NCBI GenBank assembly: GCA_007570785.1
Contig: ML662465.1
Coordinates: forward strand, 3,855,902 to 3,919,901
Direction of reading: 5' to 3'
DNA: 64,000 bases
From: Antilocapra americana
Lineage: Eukaryota > Chordata > Mammalia > Artiodactyla > Antilocapridae
Shown here: positions 24,936 to 36,389 of the stretch, in pieces
Numbering within the stretch: the first letter of the stretch is position 1
Layout: each line of letters starts with the position of its first letter
The notes under the pieces: generated by a model
What the model was told of the DNA's origin: nothing
What the model saw: only the letters and a program-made list of their open reading frames with translations
The model's database searches: none
Translations under genes and position numbers: made by a program

Positions 24936-25149
24936 TCACAGGTAAAACCTCCTTGGTCAGATAGACTAAAATACTGTCCCAGCCTTTAATATATTTGAAT
25001 GCCAGCCAGTAGGGTCTGTTGCCCCATCTGCCATAAGGAGACCCCTGCCCCGACTCTCAGTGCCCTAAGGGTGGGCAGTCTCTGGAGGCAGACATTGCCC
25101 TGCCTCCCCACCTGGATCAGTGAGCTGAGAACACCAAGCCCTGCTGCAC

Positions 25150-27115
25150 CTGGGAACAGTGTTACCTACTGGAATCTGTGACGGACGTCCCACTGGGACA
25201 AGTGGATTCCTTCGCATCCCTGGGTGAGGGGGAACTACTCAGTGTCCACCAGGATCCTGTTGTCTTGCTGCAGGCCAGACAAGCTGAAATGCACTCTACC
25301 TGGAATGGAACATGCACCATCCAAGAGGGGAGAAGGTGGGTTCCTGGTCTGGCATTTCCCACCCACTGCCCCCCCCGCCCCCCACCCCCACATCCATCTC
25401 CTCACACCTGACAGTGCCATTTCCCCTGCAAGCACAACCAGGTCAAGTTCTAAACGCTGCAGCCATACTAACATCCAAGGGTCAGGCCACAGTTGTAGTT
25501 CTTACAGAAGAGGAAGACCTCCCCATATAAGTTCCTACTACGTTTCTGTCTTATTGACTGTGGTCTCCTGCTGCTCCTGTGGTTTCCAGTCATGGGATGG
25601 GCACCTGATGGAGATACCCTTCTACAGTGGGCCAACCTGACGTCCGACAAACCAATCAATCCACCTGTTGGGTATGTGGGCAGCTGCCCTTCTCAGCTTG
25701 TCAGGACTGGCATAGTGGGTATCATCACTCCAGGGAGGGAACTGGAAGGCCCTAAAGCAGTACTGTAAGGAATGACAAGCCAGGGCTAATACTCTTAATT
25801 CATCTGATATCACCAACACTGATCCAACACACTGGCCCCCACGATCAATAACACTCAACTGGGTACACTTTTTCTGTCACTCAAACTACACAGGCAGGCC
25901 ATCAAACTGCTGACAGGAAGGGTCCTAAAAATACCACTGCAGTCATGGGTGGCTGCACTCAGATTTGGGGTGGGTTCATTTGGGTCCATGCCAGGTGGTA
26001 GACATTTGAGCACCCAGGCAACTCAATGTTGGGAACAGAAACATCACTCTGAAAAGGACGGACCCAGACTTCTCTGGTGGTTTAGTAGTAAGAATCCATC
26101 TGCCAATGCAGGGGACATGAGTTCAATCTCTGGTCCAGGAAGATCCATATGCTTCGGGGCTACTAAGCCATGTGCCACAACTACTGAGTCTGCGCACCCT
26201 ACAGCCTGGGCTCCGCGATAAGGAAAGCCACTTCGATGAGAAGCCCACACATCACAACCCCTACTCCCTTCAACTAGCGAAAGTCCACATGCAGCAATGA
26301 AAACCCAGAGCAGCCAAAAATAAAATAGAAAAAAAAAAAAAGAAAACCAATTAAACCACGGATGTGGGATAGCTATCACTGAACTGTGTGGTCATTCTGT
26401 CACATTAAGGACTAGTGACTGATTTGGCACTAATTGGTCACACCCAATATCTGGTAGATGACCTGGAATGTGACCCAGTGGCTGTGTGGCTCAGATCTTT
26501 GGCCAAGGCTTCCACCTGTGGTTGGGCTGCTGTGACCCTGGGTTTTCCTGAGCCCAGGGGAGAATCCACCCAGAGTAACAAAAGCTGCCAAACTCCCTGT
26601 GGTCAAGGCCACATGGGCATGTCCTGTTTTCCACGGGTATAACCATCTGGCCGCCACCCTTATCCCCTCCCTTGGCCTGGAGGACACCATAGCACACACA
26701 GAAGCCCTTACTAAGTTTGCCCAGAAACTCTTCTATGACAGCCAGCAAAGGCTGTCCTTACTAGACACTGAAGTGTGTCCAGTGAGAAAATCTGTCCCAC
26801 AAAATAGGATGGTCTTGCATGTTGTTACTACAAGGAGGCACCTGTGCCATGACCCAAACAAGATGTTATGCGTTCACACCGGATGAGTCAGCTAACGCAG
26901 CATTGTTAACAAACCTCACGAGGACACAAGTGCTTGCCCTGAGTGATCCGACCCCTGGCCTAGGGGGCTTAATAAACCAATGGTTCAGATCAAGGGCTTC
27001 TTGATGGGAAAAACTGTTACTTATGCTGAGAATCATTATCTTCATGTGTTTTCTCTTGCATGTGCCTCTACGGCTGCTGTGGCTTCTGCCTCTAGTGCAA
27101 CCAGATAACTACCTA
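25150..27115 (+). pseudogene. Endogenous retroviral envelope remnant
   Basis: Surface-unit-like part near 25,560-25,760 includes a CWVC-type motif. A transmembrane-unit-like part near 26,700-26,990 carries QNRM and, in a different frame, QGGTC. Several stops, at least one frameshift between those two motifs and a 270-bp SINE break the region. No intact product is possible. Confidence 0.65.
26070..26345 (+). repeat. CHR-1 type SINE inside the retroviral envelope remnant
   Basis: CTTCTCTGGTGGTTTAGTAG head, CCACAACTACTGAGTCTGCG, CCAGAGCAGCCAAAAATAAA and an A-tail. Confidence 0.88.
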
Positions 27116-27164
27116 ACAAGCCACCTCCCTGCTGGTGACACCCCTTGCTGACCACTCAGGGCCC

Positions 27165-27501
27165 ACTTTGGAAGTGGGGGCTGGGTGGAGTGTCAGAGGA
27201 GGTCACCAAGAGAACATGACTGCCAGTTCACCCATGAGCTGGACCCTAGTAATCAGAGGCTCCTCACTCCCTTCCTTTGTCCTTGGAATGTACGTTCTGC
27301 CCACTGCCTCAAAGTGGGGGCCGTTTCAAGGACACAGCCTTGAGAGAGCAGTGTGTTGTTGAGACCATCTGGACAGTATTCATGACTGAACCCTGTTAAG
27401 GCCTCTACATAAACTATTAAGATTCTGGGGCTGGGTGCAAAGATCTAGTCATCTTGTGGCCCCTAAGTCAAGCCTTACGTGTCAGTTCCCTTGCTTGTTA
27501 C
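27165..27501 (+). repeat. 3' LTR of the endogenous retrovirus (approximate)
   Basis: Direct repeat of 23,270-23,606, with many substitutions and small indels. Confidence 0.65.
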
Positions 27502-28999
27502 ACCCACCACCTACCCATCTGGAGTGGCTGCCTCTTTTCAGTCTCTCTTTGTCCTCCATGTACAGGGACATGTTTACCAACCCAGAAGTGGCTCAGAAAG
27601 TTCAGCTCCAGAAATGGACATGTGGCCCAGGTCTAACCAGTGAGGTATTCCATCCCCCTGGTCACAGTGATTGGTTGAGGAATAGCACATAACCCACATC
27701 AACCAACCTCATCAGTGTCAGCCCCAACAGTGTATTCTCTTCCAAAAGACCAACAGCTACCATAGGATGGAGAAAAGCTTCATGGAAATAAAGCCAAGTC
27801 AGAAGAAAGCAGAGCTGAATAAAGGGAGGAATCAGATACCTGAGGGCATAATCTGGATAGCGCTGTGCCTGAACTTAAACTTTCCCTGGACATTTCAGTT
27901 ACATGAAACAAATTCCCTTCACTTAACAAATATTTATCGAAGGCCTACTGCTCCAAACACTAAAATACATTAACATTTTTTTAACTTAATATGATATAAC
28001 TAGACTTCTTCACTTGCAACTGAAATAGCTTTGGTCAAAAAAAGACTTCATGTTGTTTAATTCCTGCATTGCCATTTAGCATCTTTCATGCAGATGCCTC
28101 TTTTTCCTAAATAGATCTGAATTCATTAATAGAGACCCTGTATCTCTCTGTATCACCACCTACGATATGTACATAATTGTAAATAACTGACAAATCATTT
28201 GTTAAGTCAGTAAATAAAGGCTACATTTATTGGGCACCCAAATCAAATAGCCCAGTTCAGAAGAAATGTCCAAGGAGACTAGCCAGTGAGTTCTGATTAG
28301 ACCCTGGATTTCAGGGACTATCTGTGCTCCATGAGCACAAACACAGCATGATAATAAAATCAACACTGATCCACAAAAAAGGAACATATCACAGTCAGAA
28401 CATATGCACATGTCCAGCTCTGCTGCCAGCCCAAATTCCTAGAAATGACCCAAGAAAAAATATTGTTAAATAATAAATACATAACATTGATGAGTATCAA
28501 GAAAAAGTACAGCAAAGGACCATAAATTCTGAACAGAAGAAAACAGAGCTAAAAACATGCATAGAAAGGAATCAGCCGTGAAGATGGAGTGGTTTCAGGG
28601 ATGATCCAAATTCAAAACAGGAAGCAGTGAGTAGTGAATGGTGAGTGGAGTAATCAAAGGACCCAGTTCAAAACAGCTGAGTGGTCAGTCCATTCACTGA
28701 GACTTCTACGCTCCTGGGGAGTAGGTAGCAACCACCTTTTCCTACAAAACAAAGCCATGACTGAACACAAAGGAGGAAGACATGTGACACTGCCAAAAGT
28801 ATCTTGCAACTCTCAGGAGAAATGAGAAATACTCAAACCTGAACGAAAACTACCAGTTCACTCTACCTGGCAGCACACCGAGTCCCTTCTAACACTGAAG
28901 ACAAGGTGATACATGAAAGTCATCAAGAGGTGAGGACTGAACGTCAGTCTCAAACATGAGAGGCTGGGCGGGGGACAAGAATTCCCAAATATAATGCAA
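27502..28999. other. Intergenic, nothing recognised
   Basis: Unique-looking AT-rich sequence. The ORFs at 27,767-27,973 and 28,634-28,825 lack known domains. Confidence 0.5.
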
Positions 29000-29184
29000 A
29001 ATCTAATCTAACAGTCCTTTCACTATCCTCCTATTTAATCTCTCAACAGCCTTTAATGAAAAGGGCTCTCCTTTCTCCTCTTGCAACACCTATTTTCCTT
29101 GGCTGCCATGACACCACACTCAAGTGGTTTTCCTTCTGCTTCTCTGGTGAGTTCTACTCAGTCTGCTAGGCAAGATTCTTCTAT

Positions 29185-29615
29185 TAGCTAGTTAGCTAGG
29201 GCTGCTGTAGCAAAATACCACAAAAAGAGGGACACAACAGAAATCTATCCTTCATGGTTCCAGAGGCCAGAAGTTTGAAATCAAGGTGTCAGCAGAGTCA
29301 CGCTCCCTCTGAAGGCTCCAAGGAAGGATCTTCTCCAGGCCTCTCTCCTAGCTTCTGCTAGTCCTTTGACTGTGGTAGCAAAACTCTGGTCTTCACATGG
29401 GCTTCTCCCAGTGTGGGTGTCTATTTTCAAATGTCCCCTTTTTATAAGGACAAAAGTCATAATGGATTAGGGCCCCTCGGTCCAGTATGATGTCATATTA
29501 ACTACCTACATCTTCAATGACCCTATTTCCAAATACGGTCACATTCTGAAGTACCGCAGGTCTCTACTTCAACATACGAATTTGGTGGGGACATAACTCA
29601 ACCCATGACAATTCT
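29185..29615 (-). repeat. MLT1 (ERVL-MaLR) LTR
   Basis: Reverse MLT1: GGGCTGCTGTAGCAAAATAC, TTATAAGGACAAAAGTCATA, TGGATTAGGGCCC, CCAAATACGGTCACATTCTG. Confidence 0.78.
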
Positions 29616-29904
29616 CCTTCACTGTCTGCTAAATGATGGGGTGCTCTAGGGCATGAACCAACCTTCGCTTTCCTTCGATATCTATGTGTGTGCATGTATA
29701 TGTTTGTGCAGTCATATCCAACTCCACCTATACTCTTTACTTACATGTTCTCAACTCTGACGGCTTTTAATACATGAGGATGACCTCCAGGTTTATATCT
29801 TCACCAAGGCCTCCCCCTTGAGGTACACCCACCTGTCTACTTGACACAAATCTAATAAAGATCTTAAAATACCACATCCAAATAAGAATTAATGATTTTC
29901 CCAT

Positions 29905-30118
29905 CACGATGCATGCATGCTAAGTCACTTCAGTTGTGTCCAACTCTTTGTGACTCCATGGACTACAGCCCACCAGGCTCCTCTGTCCAGGGGATTCTTC
30001 AGGCAAGAACACTGGAGTGTCCAGGAGATCTTTCTGACCCGGGAATTGAACCCAAGTCTCTCAGGCCTCCTGCACTGGCAAGCAGGTTCTTTATCACTAG
30101 TGCCACCTGGGAAGCCCC
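29905..30118 (-). repeat. Bov-tA SINE
   Basis: CTAAGTCACTTCAGTTGTGT through GTGCCACCTGGGAAGCCCC. Confidence 0.9.
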
Positions 30119-30632
30119 CTTCCCACCACCACTTCACTCCAACAAAACAGGCCCCGACCTGTTCTTCCCATATCAAAAACTGTAGTGCCATCAACCCAAA
30201 TACCCTCAAACAAAAAATCTGGAGCCACCCTCAATTTTTCTCTTTCTCTTATGCCCCATAACCAAGCTATTCCAAGCCTGACAGTCCTACATTCAAAACA
30301 TACGGAACACATCCATTTCTCTTCACCTTTGCTGTCACTCCCAAATCTGAGTCACCATCCCCTTTTGCCAGAACTAAATCCAGAGGCCCATCTTGCCACT
30401 CTTCCTTCACTCTTACCCCACTCCAATTCACTCTCAACATCAGCCAGGGTAAAGTGCACATCAGATCTTGTCACTTGCTAGTTTAAAATCCTTAAATGTC
30501 CATTTTTACAATCAGTTACCAGGACCTGCAAGACTCCTGCAACATAGTCTGGCCCCTGCCTGACACTGCACCTCACTCCAGTCCCATTCCTCCCCTTGCT
30601 CAGTATGCACCAGCCACGCTGGTCCCCTTTCA

Positions 30633-30776
30633 GCTTTTTTGTTTTTAATATATCATTTTTTTAATCTTCTGGCCATGCTGCTCAGTGCGTGAGATCTCAG
30701 TTCCCCAACCAGAGATTGAGCTCAAGCTCCCTGCACCGGCAGAGCACAGTCTTAACCACTAGACTGCCAGAAGTCC
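30633..30776 (-). repeat. CHR-2 type SINE with target-site duplication
   Basis: T-rich start, TCTTCTGGCCATGCTGCTCA, AACCACTAGACTGCCAGAAG. CCTTTCAG flanks both sides (about 30,625 and 30,779). Confidence 0.85.
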
Positions 30777-31184
30777 CTCCTTTCAGTTGTGTGAACACTC
30801 TACACTTTGCTACCTCCAGGTCTTTACGTTCTCTTGCCATTTCTCCTTCCAGAAATGCTCTTCCACGAGCTGCACATCTATGGTTCCATCTCATCCTTCA
30901 GACTCCGGCTCACAAATATCAAACCTTCCTGAAACCTTTCATTGATCAGCTTTTCTAAAGTAACCTCTGCCTAGTTACAATCTATTCCATCATCTTATTT
31001 CCTTCATAGCATTTATAACAATCTGATGTTACTCTGTTTACTTATGTTTCCTTGTATTTTACTTTTCTCCTTCTCCAATCTCTATCTAGAATGTAAGCTT
31101 CTTAAGGGCAAGACTCATGTATGTCTTTCACCACTGTGTCTTTGGTATTCAACACTTTACCTGGAACGTGTGATTAGCTTCAAT

Positions 31185-31490
31185 ATCAGACCAGTCAATC
31201 CTAAGGGAAATCAACCCTGAGTGTTCATTGGAAGGACTGATGCTGAGGCCAAAGCTCCAATACGTTGGCCATCTGATGCAAAGAGCCGACTCATTGGGAA
31301 AGACCCTGATGCTGGGAAAGATTTAGCACAGGAGGAGAAGAGGGCAACAGAGGATGAGACAGTTGGATGGCATCACTGACTCAGTGGACATGAGTTTGAG
31401 CAAACTCCAGGAAGATAGTGAAGGAGAGGGAAGCCTGGCGTGCTGTGGTCCATGGGGTCACAAAGAGTCAGACACAACTGAGCAACCAAA
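31185..31490 (+). repeat. BovB LINE 3' end
   Basis: ACCAGTCAATCCTAAGGGAA through CACAAAGAGTCAGACACAAC. Confidence 0.92.
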
Positions 31491-31599
31491 GAACATGTGT
31501 TTAAAGGATGAGTGCATGAATAGAAAAATTAATAGACCCTAGAAATCACCTTACCAAACTCCCTGTGTGCTAAGTACTCTCTCAGCATACTGTTTCCAC

Positions 31600-32170
31600 A
31601 GTGGATCTGGCTCAGGAGTCGACATGGGAGCGGATCTTCCCCCAAAGACACACAGACACCCTCACCTGCCTACAGAATGGGCACACTTTTCACTGCCTTT
31701 GCCATAAAGTTCAAATGCTCGCCACACCTGTGTGCACTTCATCTTCCATCACTTCCTTCCCCCATGCTAAGGTCAGGGCACACTCAACTTCACACCATTA
31801 TATGAAAATACCACTCATGCCCATGATGTCGCCTCTCTTTGGAATGCTAAATATCCTCAGCTTCCCTCTATGAAGTTTTTCCTGGCAGCCAGAGAGGCTA
31901 TACTCTGTACTGTCACAGGCCTTCATGCATCCCTCCACCACAGTTATTCTTGCTGTTTAGTCACTAAGTCATATTAGACTCTGCAAGCCCAGACTGTAGC
32001 CTGCCAGGCTCCTCTGTCCATGAGATTTCCCAGGCAAGAATATATGACAATTCTATGACCAACTTTCCCCATTCTGCTGTTAATACTTTGAATAAAAAGG
32101 TTATGTCTTGTGTCTCTGCTTATCCCACCAGTGCCTAGCATGGCACCTCAGAGAGATGCAGAGAAAAACT
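31600..32170. repeat. L2-like fragment with partial Bov-tA
   Basis: L2-like pyrimidine-rich sequence at about 31,640-31,920. Partial reverse Bov-tA at 31,952-32,042 (AGACTGTAGCCTGCCAGGCT). Confidence 0.55.
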
Positions 32171-33274
32171 GTTGACTATTACATATATATATCAAGAAAT
32201 AATTGGGAATTTTTCATTACTGTATTACTCAATGTGGTGAAAAGAACTGGAACATTTAAATAGTTACTATTCTTGTCAACTATCTGACTATCATTAGTGA
32301 ACCAGTGGTAGAGGCACCTTTTAATCTGTGAAATGGATATTTATTTCAATTAGTTATAATTTGTTTAAGAAATCATATTTGAAAATATTTATACTATGTC
32401 TGAAATAGACACACCAATACAAACATACTCAACTTCTTCACTTTTCACTTTAAGCCTGGATTTTTTTTAACTGAGCATAAGCATTGATAGAATTTCTTGG
32501 AACTATAATGTATTAATATATTTAATGCTCACTTTTATGGTAACCTTACATTAAAATCTTATTGGCCAAAAGCAAGTTATAGCTGCTGTAGTTGCTGGCC
32601 AAAGCTGACGGATCAGCACCATGGACAGAGGAAAGTGGTGCAAAAGGTCACTCTAGGGCTACTTGTAAAGGAACAGCTGTCATAGCAGATGTACTACCAA
32701 GGAGAGACTGGTGAAAATGTTCCTCTGGGGATCATGGGAAGAGCATGACATTAGTGTTAGGGTCTTAAAAAAAACCACCACTCTGCCAAGATGGTTCTGA
32801 GTAACATGATCTGCTCCATTTATTGACCTATATTGATTCACCACTTCTCCAACAATTTGCTCTTCTGTTCCCAAGGTGCCAACATTTTCAATGCTGAAGT
32901 AAATGTAAATACCTACCTAGAAATTATGAAGAACATTTGTTCATTTTACCTGTCTAACATCTATGACCCTTTTTTCTTTTGTAAACCACCTTTCAAACAA
33001 ATAAGACATCTTTAAAACATGACACGATGGAATTTTTGATACTGTTAAGAAGCGTTTATGATGATACTGAAGTTATGTTTAAGGTGGAAGTCCCAGTCTT
33101 TTAGCAGTACATCCTGACAGTTACAGATGAAATAATATATCTTGGACCTGCTTCAACATAATCCAGGATTAAGGGACTGGACTGAAGTATAGCGAAGACA
33201 AGACTGGCCATGAATTGCTAACTATTAAAGGCAAAGCATGAGAACATGAGAATTAATTCTCTCTACTCTTTTAT
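32171..33274. other. Intergenic, nothing recognised
   Basis: AT-rich. No gene or clear repeat beyond short A/T runs. Confidence 0.5.
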
Positions 33275-33275
33275 A

Positions 33276-33484
33276 TGGGCCTTCCTGGTGGCTCAGACAG
33301 TAAAGAATCTGCCTGTAACGCAGGAGACCTGGGTTTGATCTCTGGGTCGGGAAGTTCCCCTGGAGAAGGAAATGTCAATCTACTCCAGTATTCTTGCCTG
33401 GAGAATTCCATGGACAGAGGAGCCTTGCGAGCTACAGTCCATGGGATCACAAAGAGTCGGACACGAATGAGCGACTAACACACA
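33276..33484 (+). repeat. Bov-tA SINE
   Basis: GGCCTTCCTGGTGGCTCAGA through AGAGTCGGACACGAATGAGC. Confidence 0.93.
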
Positions 33485-34499
33485 TACACACTTCTATATG
33501 TTTGAGGTTTTCCATTAAACACATACATATAGGTGTGTATACATGTGTCACTGAAAGACCACAAAAAAAAGTAACAGTGATTCCTGAAGAATGCAAAACC
33601 CTGCTAACAGATAATGCAGGAACAAGCCTTAATACTCTCTGCTCCAAGAGTACCTTTAAGGAAGCTGAGCTACAACTGTCCACCGCAGACTTGAAACTTT
33701 GAGCTATAACTCTCCACTGCTCCCTAATGTACCTGGGCTGCTTGTGATACTTGCTTCTCCTAAAAACACCAGATGGCTCCAGGAGCTTATAAAAGACCTT
33801 ATTTCTTAGCTGACTCAGAATTGTGGGTGGCCACTTCAGTCTGAAGTAACCTTGGGCACTTGTATCACCTCGCTGAGGAGTCAACATCCTTAACTCTAAA
33901 ACAGAGGTAATCTTCCCTGCCTTATAGGATTTCCATGAGGTCTAAACTTTGCCTAGTCAGCTCTTACTCCTCCTTTGTTTCTCATCTCTAGCTTCACTTC
34001 TTCAAAAAACTTTCCCAGACCTCCTGACTAGGCCATTTCCCTCTAATACACACAGACTCTCCTCTCGTTGGTAGTACCTGCCGCAGTTACAACTATCCAT
34101 TGTGTAACGCCTGCCTCTCTCCACAGCAGCAGGGGATGCTGTTTTTTCTCACCACCTATCACCATGCCTAGGAAAAGAAAAAAAAAAAAAAAAAGAGGCT
34201 CAATAAAAATTATTTTAAAGAAACAAAAGAAATGACGTAAAGGAAAGTAAGCTTTGTAGACAGCTGTATAAAGACAACTTCTGGTTAAGTCTAGATGCCC
34301 AGTAGAGTCTCACCTAATGTCTCCTGGCTGTTAGAATTTGCATATCAAGCTTTAACTAAGACTTTCTCTGAGAAAGAAAAGCCACTAAGTTCTATTTTCT
34401 AAAAGGCTATCTACCCAAGTCCCCACTCCCAGAACAGGGATTTTTTTTTTTTTTTGCTTTGCACGCTGAGGTATGCCAAATGCCTAGAACTGCCTGGCA
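33485..34499. other. Upstream flank of the CpG island
   Basis: L2-like stretch at about 33,930-34,140 and an A-run at about 34,168-34,194. No gene is seen. Confidence 0.5.
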
Positions 34500-35180
34500 C
34501 CTAATCAGTAAAGGGACTGAGAGAGGGATCGATGGGCGGGCACTGTTCGGGGGTTCCACATAAGCTGGGTGACTGGACAACTCCTCCTGGCACCACCAGG
34601 AAGCTGGAACCTGGTGGAGGGACTCTTGAGCCACAGACGACATCCCCTCCGAAAATTTTCGCACCCTTCACCCCCGCCGACTTCCCGGGTGCCCCAGACA
34701 ATAAGAACCTCCCAGGCGAAGAGCAGACCCTCCCGGGGCCCTTCAGGCAACTGATGGGAACATTTACAGACGAGGATATTCACAGCGGCTCCCGCGGGGA
34801 CGGGCCCGCGCAGCGCCATGTCCGCCCGCGAGGGCCGCCGTCTCGCCTTCCGGCCGCCTCACGCAGGAGGCCCCCGGCGCGCGACGGGACCCGGCGCGTC
34901 ACGGAACCCTCCGCCAGGCAAACGAGTTCTCCCACCGCGCGACGGAAAGAACTTTGCACCGCCTCCTCCCCCTCACAGTAGCGCTCCTCCACCTCAATCT
35001 CCCCGCCTCCCAGCCTCCCGGGCTGAGGAGAGAAGCCCACGCCCCGTTCTCGTGTCGTTCTACCGTCCCTAGCAAAGTGCCTGCGCTGTGTCCCTCCGCC
35101 CCGCGGACGCCGCGCGGACGCTCCGCCGCGCCCTTTCTCATTCCTAAAGTGTCTCAGCAGCAAGTCACAGCGCTGCGCGC

Positions 35181-35190
35181 TCTCGCGAGA
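35181..35190. promoter_or_regulatory. TCTCGCGAGA promoter element
   Basis: Perfect 10-bp palindrome inside the CpG island. This motif is known in TATA-less, often bidirectional CpG-island promoters and is bound by BANP (and reported for ZBTB33/Kaiso) when unmethylated. Its place about 800 bp upstream of the ZKSCAN2 ATG fits a core promoter element. Confidence 0.7.
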
Positions 35191-35270
35191 GTCCACCGCG
35201 CAGCCCCCTCCCCCCAGCCCCTCGCTGGCGAGGGAGCCTCCCCTGAGCCCCGCGGCGAGCGGGCGCGAGC

Positions 35271-35282
35271 GGCGCATGCGTG
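35271..35282. promoter_or_regulatory. NRF1-like site
   Basis: GGCGCATGCGTG closely matches the NRF1 palindrome YGCGCAYGCGCR. It lies 80 bp downstream of the TCTCGCGAGA element, a common pairing region in housekeeping CpG promoters. Confidence 0.55.
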
Positions 35283-35922
35283 GCCGCAGCTCCCAGCGCC
35301 CCCCGCGCAGTTCGGGAAGAGAGCGGACGAGCCGCCCGCGAGGATCCCGTCGCCGCTGCCCTGCGAAGCGTCGTTCGGCCCCCGCAGCTCCACTCCTTGA
35401 AGGGGCAGGGCCGCTTTGCGGCTTTCCTCAGCGTGCGGAAGTTTTCTGAGGGCGGCCCAGGCCACCTTGGGCCGGAAAAGCCGAGCGCTGGCTTCGGATA
35501 ACGACGGCCCCTACCAGCAGCCCGCAGCGGCCTGGGCGCGCCGCCGTGCCGCGGGCCTCGAACCCGGAGCCGGGAGGGCTTGCACCCCCGGCCCCACCCA
35601 CTCGGGGCCTCGGCTCCCCGCGCCCCGACACACCCCCGCCCGGCCCCGCTGTCCGTCCCCGCCCTCCCGTCCTCGGTACCCTAGATTTTCTGCTCCTCTA
35701 GCCTCGCTGTTTCAGACGTTGCACTAAAAGATGAATCCTGAAAAACCACATCGCGGGGACATATATTGTGGCGAGAAGAGGCCGAGGTTTTGGACCTTAG
35801 AGTACAAGTTCATCTTTTCAAGGGCCTAGGATAGATTTGAGTAATCAGCCTAGGTTACCTGTTCCTGCTGACACTGCCGTTTTCACCTCCCTTCCTTCCC
35901 ATACTTCCAAAACCATTAGCAG

Positions 35923-36389
35923 GCGGCTCTCGGAGGTTTGAGTCTCCTTCGAATTAGACGTGAGGTTGACCTCCGGGTTATAGCATGGCTGCATCCCTGG
36001 ACCCTCAGACCGACGCGCCCCTGGAGGTTGAAGGATGCCTCATAATGAAGGTGGAAAAGGAGCCCGAGTGGATATCGGAGCCCATTCTGGAAGGATCGGA
36101 TAACTCTGAGTCCGAGACCTTTCGCAGATGCTTCAGGCAATTCTGTTATGAGGATGTGACTGGACCCCATGAAGCTTTCAGTAAACTCTGGGAACTTTGC
36201 TGCCGGTGGCTGAAGCCAGAATTGCGTTCCAAGGAACAGATCCTGGAGCTGCTGGTGATTGAGCAGTTTCTCACCATTTTACCGGAGAAGATTCAGCTAT
36301 GGGCACAGAAGCAGTGTCCGGAAAGTGGAGAGGAGGCAGTGGCCCTGGTTATACATTTGGAGAAAGAGACTGGAGGACTAAGACAGCAG
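35923..36389 (+). CDS. ZKSCAN2: ZKSCAN2 first coding exon (SCAN domain)
   Basis: Codes residues 1-135 from ATG 35985 to the CAG/GTGAGA donor at 36389/36390, ending in phase 0. The SCAN core runs from [18 protein letters not shown] through [20 protein letters not shown] to the [13 protein letters not shown] helix. An acceptor-like pyrimidine tract and CAG end at 35922, so this exon probably starts at 35923 with 62 nt of 5' UTR. One or more noncoding exons would then lie in the CpG island. That exon start is inferred, not proven. Confidence 0.9.

Larger units (their letters stand above)
23270..27501 (+). mobile_element. Old class I-like endogenous retrovirus, heavily deleted
   Basis: Two direct LTR-like blocks (about 23,270-23,606 and 27,165-27,501) share GAGCTGGAC, AATCAGAGGCTC, AGCCTTGAGAGAG and a TATA-like CTCTA(T/C)ATAAACTA. 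Between them lie a scrap resembling the end of integrase (about 24,780-24,930) and an envelope-like region (about 25,150-27,110) with many stops and frameshifts. Gag and most of pol are absent. A Bov-tA and a CHR-1 type SINE are inserted. The LTRs differ at many sites, so the copy is old and non-functional. Exact family not assigned. Confidence 0.75.
29000..31170. repeat. Long L2 LINE remnant interrupted by younger elements
   Basis: L2-typical blocks continue across breaks: about 29,000-29,184, 29,616-29,904, 30,119-30,634 (for example ACTCCAATTCACTCTCAACA, GGTCTGGCCC-type context) and 30,779-31,160 (AGGTCTTTACGTTCTCTTGC). Insertions are MLT1, Bov-tA and a CHR-2 SINE. The ORFs across it are spurious. 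Confidence 0.6.
34500..35670. promoter_or_regulatory. CpG island, probable ZKSCAN2 promoter
   Basis: GC- and CpG-dense block, in sharp contrast with the AT-rich flanks. It lies immediately upstream of the first ZKSCAN2 coding exon and has no obvious TATA box. It contains a perfect TCTCGCGAGA palindrome and an NRF1-like site. The long ORFs across it on both strands follow from low stop-codon density at high GC. The transcription start cannot be fixed by reading alone. Confidence 0.85.

Noticed and set aside
34532..35727. Long overlapping ORFs on both strands (up to 165 codons)
   Set aside because: CpG island: few stop codons by composition. Proline/arginine/alanine-rich, no domain, no consistent splicing.
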